A stretch of DNA of 22,948 bases, taken from NCBI GenBank assembly GCA_036897485.1, contig JAYMTF010001518.1:1-22948 (forward strand), given 5' to 3'. How positions within the stretch are numbered: position 1 is the stretch's first letter; every line of letters starts with the position of its first letter. The position numbers and the translations under genes are program-made. Origin of the DNA: Pelargonium nanum (taxonomy: Eukaryota > Streptophyta > Magnoliopsida > Geraniales > Geraniaceae). The notes below the pieces were generated by a model. It saw only the letters and a program-made list of their open reading frames with translations. It was not told where the DNA came from and ran no database searches. This document shows positions 18,585 to 22,948 of the stretch, one piece after another.

Positions 18585-21500
18585 GGAATATGTTCACTTC
18601 AGTTAATCACAATAAGGGTACTGACAACTCTGATACACTGTAAACATACTTGTGATCTGCGAATTGAGTTTATGTCATTCTTTGAAAGTTCTGGTGTGTT
18701 GCCCTTACTGTAGATCAAATCAATCCCGCGCTTTCTTGAATTTCTACTTCTAGATCCGTCATCCTTGTAAGACCTGACTCCTGAACCATTAAGTTGTAAA
18801 TAATTCAGTGACAGCTTCCTGTTTCAAATAAAAAAGAAAAATATATCAGAAATTGTCAATATAACTAAATCCATGTTTTCAGAAACATAAGGGGTGAGGA
18901 AAATAAATCGTAACATCAGCTTACTGAACATGAAATAATTGATACCAGTTGTGAGTATTATGTAAGTTTTCTTAATAACATCAACAGGCGATAATACTTA
19001 CAGAAACAAGTGGTATCTTTACAGAAATTGTGAAGAAATCTCACAAAAACACAATCAAGAAATTGACAGAACAGTTATTCCAAAGATCTGAACACATAAT
19101 ACTGATATGGCAGTAGGCTGAAACCAATTTTTGGCCATATGTAATACAAGTATTTAGAAGAATGGAGTTGAGAGCCAAAGATCAGTCAATGGATGTAATA
19201 AGAAGGGCAAGGAGAATATAACCAAGCAAAAAAAACATCAGCTTGGTGCAAGTACTCTACACAATCCAAATAAAATAAAATAAATATCAACTTATTTAGA
19301 CATTTCTGACTTGAAAAAGCTCGAAGCGAGTACTCTACGCTATTCAACAATAAAATGAAATAAATATGGACTTAACCAGATATTTCTGTCTTAAATACCT
19401 GAAACCTGATAAATTAATAGCCTTAAAATAAATTTTGAACGAACACAAAAGCAGACTAAGAGAACAATATTAGAGAAATAGGTACACTGAACAAAGTACT
19501 CGAAGGATGATAGGAATACCTGTTCATACGCTTCCCCCTCACGTCAAGAAGAGGTAATAAAGCAGCTTTTGAAGAGAAGTGCCAAGTTAATGGCACCGGA
19601 CGCTTTGATGATGTTACCAACTCTGTTTTACCATGAATCTGAAAGCAAGACCAAAGAAAAATAAGGATTTTTATTTTCAACATGTACATAAAATTTTACT
19701 TATAAATCTCTATTATAGATGATATTATTATAACAACAACCAAGTCATTTCCCAAACAATGTCGGGGCAGCTACATAAATTCTGTAGTAAAATTCTTAGG
19801 GATCTTCTACTTGAATTCTCCTCCTCCACTCTATTCCATCTGATGCTATCTCCATAGGTAAGCCACTAAGCCAAGTTCAAACACGTATTTCCTCATTGCT
19901 TCTTTCCAAATTAACTTAGGCCTGCTCTTACCACTATTAGTTTCTCCTAATTGAAATCTCACATTTTCTCATGGGGTCACTATTCTCCCTATGTCTGCTC
20001 TTACCCTAACAATTTTCCTGCATCTTATCTTCAATTGACACTACCCCCAACTTTTTCTTAAATAGACTTGTACATAGTCTCATCCTTCCTAGTTTTACCG
20101 CACATCCACCTCGAGCATTTTCACATTTGCTACCCCCATTTTATGGCTTCGCAAACTCTTTGAGGTCCAACACTCAGTGTCATATAGCATAACTGGGCAG
20201 ATACCCTACAGAACATTCCTTTCAACTTAAGGGCATATCTTTTGTCTCAAAAGGACTTCAGAAGCCCTCCTCCATTTCAAACACTCTACACTAATCATAT
20301 TTCTAATATCCTCTTCAATCATAATAAATGTATGTTCGTGAAGTTTTGTCCACATAGCCCAACAATTTCACAAAATGGAAACAACAATTAAAGAATGGAA
20401 ATTTAATCCAAAACAAATCCACTTGCAAAATTATGTGTCTCATAAAAGTATTTTCACAAAAACAAAAACATGGAGTGTAAGACAGTAATGAGTACGAGAA
20501 AGATTGGAGGATTTATAAACAATCTTACCTCATTAATCCAACCAGCAAGTTCATCGGGATTTGCAACTGTTGCTGACAGACATATGAGTTGAACTTGCTT
20601 TGGGCAATAAATAACCTGGAAATATTGACCATGTTATACGATATGATGATATGAAGCAATAAACTATTGGCAATAAATAAGATCAGTATAACATATACTC
20701 CCTCTGTCCAAAAATAATTGTCCACTTTCCCTATAAAAAATTGTACACTTTCTATTTTGTTTAGTTAGTTATGTATGAATTACCAATTGTATCCTTAAGA
20801 TAAGGGTGGTTAGAACCCCTTGAGTTTGTTACAACAAGAGCACATGAGGGTACAAGGAGAACAAAAAGAAAAACTAATTCTAACTAACTGATCCTTAATC
20901 TTAATAAAAAATAGTAAGTGGACAATTATTTTGAGATGAAGGGAGTACTACATACTATTTCTTCCCACACGGTGCCCCGGAATATGTCACTTAGATAATG
21001 AACTTCATCCAAAACAATGACATCAACAAGGAAAAGCCCACTCCCAGAAGAAGCTGTTCCTATGCTGCATGAGAAGATAAGACAAACAAAAATTCTTTAG
21101 TCCAACAACTAATGCTAGTACTCCACGTAGAAACATTAAGATAATACAGATTAAATGAGATTTCCTAGCACAACATTGATTCCCCTGATCAAGACATATA
21201 GTTGACACCATATGAATTATGAAAGGATCGGCCAGAAAATGGAATAGAAACTGCATTATATAGCTAAAACCACTTATCATAGGTAGGCTGCATAAAAAAT
21301 TATCACAAAACTATTTTAGGATCAACTCATAACTTCTTCAACATTGCAACAGATTCTCAGAAAAACATCTCATGTATGATGCTGCGTTGATTAAGTTCTC
21401 TCTTAGTTCACTGCGATAAAAATCAGAAACTAAATTTAATACCTTTGATACAACATGTTGCGCAAAATCTCTGTCGTCATGATCAGAACCTGAGCATCCT

Positions 21501-22445
21501 TATTGATTGCAGTATCTCCTGTAAGTAGGCCAATATTGCTATCACCAAATGCCTCACTGAAATGACAAGCACAACAATAACCCCATAATCAAACATGATA
21601 CCGAATACAAACTCTACCTTAAAAAAAAAATCACAACTTCACTGATTGATTACACCTGAAGGTCTGTTACAGCTACTCACCGAAACTCGCGGAACTTCTG
21701 ATTGGACAAGGCCTTCAGCGGAGTCGTGTAGAACAACCGCCTTCCCCTGGCCACCGTAGCCACCGCAGCAGCTTCAGCAATCAAAGTCTTACCACTGCTT
21801 GTAGGAGCAGAAACCACAACCGACGATCCTCTCAAAAATGCTTCCACAGCCAATCTCTACAAAAACCAGACCAAAAACACAACACAGAATATAATTAATC
21901 ACTCCACGCGCTCTATGAATTCAAATTCTGATGAGCTAAGAAAGAGACGAAACCTGAAATTTATCCATGCGGAAGTCATAAATGGAAGAGAGCTCGTTGA
22001 TGTCAATGATTTCACCGCCAAACTGCCGCACTTCATTACACAGCTTCTCCACTCTCTGGTACTTCGATTCTCCACCTACAGACCATGCTTCAGTGTCATC
22101 TATCGACACTTCATCCTCGTCTTCGTCTTCGTCCTCATCCTCGCTCTCGTCGAGCTCAATGTCACCGGGAATGTCATCGTACTCGTCGGCAGCTTCGTCA
22201 TCGTCATCGTCATCATCGTCATCATCATCTGCGTCGGAGAGCGCCGGCTCTACTGGAACGAATGGCCCTGGGGACTTGTAGGCGGCTCTGAAATTGTGGA
22301 GCGATTTGGGGAAACAGAAGCCTAGGGTTTGAACGAGAGGTTGTGGTTTGAGAAGAACCGGAGATGCGGAGGCTGTGCGGAAGGAGACGGCGAAGAAGAA
22401 GAGGGTGGAGGTGTGCGGAGGCGAGAGGACAGAGAGTGTGTTCAT
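16210..22445 (-). CDS. ISE2: Chloroplast DExH-box RNA helicase ISE2 (DExH15)
   Basis: Complete gene. Exons in order of translation: 22445-21954, 21856-21681, 21556-21443, 21064-20956, 20615-20529, 19638-19520, 18818-18650, 18447-16210. All junctions are GT-AG; 3,504 nt, 1,167 aa, close to the 1,171 aa of Arabidopsis ISE2. ISE2 is an SKI2-like RNA helicase of chloroplasts needed for plastid RNA processing and translation; loss alters plasmodesmata and is embryo-lethal. Residues 1 to about 50 look like a transit peptide. Acidic runs follow (eleven Asp at 73-83, Asp/Glu at 102-112). Helicase motifs: APTSSGKT (181-188), [11 protein letters not shown] (208-218), DEVH (280-283), SAT (311-313), FSR (446-448), HHAG (502-505), [11 protein letters not shown] (529-539), [10 protein letters not shown] (566-575). 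A DSHCT-type C-terminal domain ends in [10 protein letters not shown]. All catalytic motifs are intact. The start fits the transit peptide and is preceded by an in-frame stop. Confidence 0.96.
18519..18584. repeat. AAT microsatellite in ISE2 intron 7
   Basis: About 66 bp of imperfect AAT repeats, interrupted by AAC, AGT and ACT units, between ISE2 exons 7 and 8. Likely length-polymorphic. Confidence 0.9.
18819..19519 (-). other. ISE2: ISE2 intron 6 (701 nt)
   Basis: AT-rich intron splitting an Arg codon (AG/G) between GKRMN and KLSLNYL. Apart from the diverged tandem duplication at 19241-19397 nothing is recognised in it. Confidence 0.75.
19241..19397. repeat. Diverged tandem duplication (about 78-bp unit)
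   Basis: Unit 1 (19241-19318) and unit 2 (19319 to about 19397) share GTACTCTAC, AATAAAAT, AAATAAATAT, ACTTA and ATTTCTG words in the same order and spacing. I judge them roughly 70 percent alike by eye. An old tandem duplication within an intron. Confidence 0.6.
19725..20330 (-). mobile_element. Decayed RTE-clade LINE, 3' fragment
   Basis: Lies in ISE2 intron 5, same strand as the gene. Read on the minus strand it contains decayed reverse-transcriptase C-terminal coding sequence: [10 protein letters not shown] (about 20171-20200), [11 protein letters not shown] (about 20080-20112), SIEDKMQEN (about 20012-20038) and WRRRIQVED near 19810-19840. It then reads GACATTGTTTGGGAAATGAC and ends in GTTGTTGTTATAA, the 3' end style of plant RTE LINEs. 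Stops and frameshifts are present, so it is dead. It is 5'-truncated; the upper boundary is approximate and no target-site duplication is clear. Confidence 0.8.
20698..20945. mobile_element. Stowaway-like (Tc1/mariner) MITE, 248 bp
   Basis: The left end is CTCCCTCTGTCC followed by AAAAATAATTGTCCACTT. The right end, reverse-complemented, is CTCCCTTCATCTCAAAATAATTGTCCACTT, giving inverted repeats of about 30 bp with few mismatches. It is flanked by TA on both sides (20696-20697 and 20946-20947), the target preference of this superfamily. No coding capacity. It sits in ISE2 intron 4. Confidence 0.9.
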
Positions 22446-22948
22446 GGCGGGAGAGATTTTTCAGAGGTTTTTGGATATGATGCTGTTGATATTAGAAGGA
22501 GATGGAGTTATTGGATTACGTGACGAAACAGAGCAACTCGGCGTCGTTTTGCTAAATTTCGCTAAGAATCTTGTGAGTTGTGATGGTTTATTCATCAATG
22601 CAAAAAGATCTACTCGGCTTCGTCCTGATTGGTTGGATTGTTAAGAGTCAAAAAAATCTCGGTGGCCTATCTAACTTGGGTTAGGCTCGTTTGTTTTAGA
22701 ACTTACACTAATTTGGGTTGGGCTAATTTATAATTTGTTAATTACTTGAGAACCGGTCTATCTAATCAAACCAATGCTACATTTTACCGCTTCTGATTTA
22801 TCTAGCGGGTCATTTCCTGACTGGACCGGGAGGTCAACGGGTTTAGATTTTCCGATCAGCCTGATAGTTCTGGTCCGGTTTTTTTTTTTTTTTTTTTTTA
22901 ATTGAGCTACACAACAGGGGGTAGCTCTCCCCTTTTAACCCAAACCTC
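22446..22948. promoter_or_regulatory. ISE2 leader, promoter and unexplained repeat-like flank
   Basis: 22446 to about 22620 should hold the ISE2 leader and core promoter on the minus strand. A CCAAT word (within GTAATCCAATAAC) and an ACGT core (TCACGTAA) are visible, but no convincing TATA box. Beyond about 22740 the sequence contains CCGGT/ACCGG words, a run of 21 T (22879-22899) and a GAGCTAC/GTAGCTC inverted repeat (22904-22927), which look like repeat-derived DNA of unknown family. Confidence 0.4.

Noticed and set aside
21915-22325. Open frames of 99-136 codons on the plus strand over ISE2 exon 1
   Set aside because: Ser-rich and hydrophobic low-complexity frames produced by the reverse of the GAT/GAC repeat; the minus-strand frame is the real exon.

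Overview
This is a stretch of plant nuclear DNA, most likely from a eudicot. Its protein genes are AT-rich and split by many GT-AG introns. The protein families are plant types: a plant P2 ribosomal stalk protein, a plant SIN3-like (SNL) corepressor and the chloroplast helicase ISE2. The noncoding DNA carries plant MITEs and non-LTR retrotransposon relics. The species cannot be named from the sequence alone.

Layout. 1-2344 is AT-rich intergenic DNA with a TA/CATA microsatellite and one apparent ultra-short retrotransposition scar (988-1038). A compact, intronless cytosolic ribosomal protein P2 gene lies at 2706-3050 (+), behind a cluster of three GGCCCA (site II) motifs and a TATA box. 3051-4700 is intergenic and holds a 208-bp hAT-like MITE (3498-3705) and a second possible retroposition scar (4239-4279). 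5137-14505 (+) is a complete SIN3-like gene with 22 coding exons, predicted at 1,416 aa. It has three PAH domains, the HDAC-interaction domain and the C-terminal Sin3 domain. 14506-16209 is the space between two convergent genes. 16210-22445 (-) is a complete ISE2/DExH15-type chloroplast RNA helicase gene with 8 coding exons, predicted at 1,167 aa. Its introns hold a Stowaway-like MITE, a decayed RTE-clade LINE 3' fragment, an AAT microsatellite and an old tandem duplication. 22446-22948 is the ISE2 leader and promoter plus unexplained repeat-like DNA.

The three genes do not form a functional unit that the sequence reveals. One acts in cytosolic translation, one in nuclear histone deacetylation and repression, and one in plastid RNA processing. 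They look like ordinary neighbours in a gene-rich plant region. Both multi-exon models were built by hand: every junction used is GT-AG, the frame is kept through all exons, and the joined proteins match their families end to end. I found no convincing new system. The more interesting observations are mobile-element footprints, including a MITE inserted a few bases inside a splice donor, an altered P2 C-terminal tail, a 30-nt microexon and upstream ORFs.
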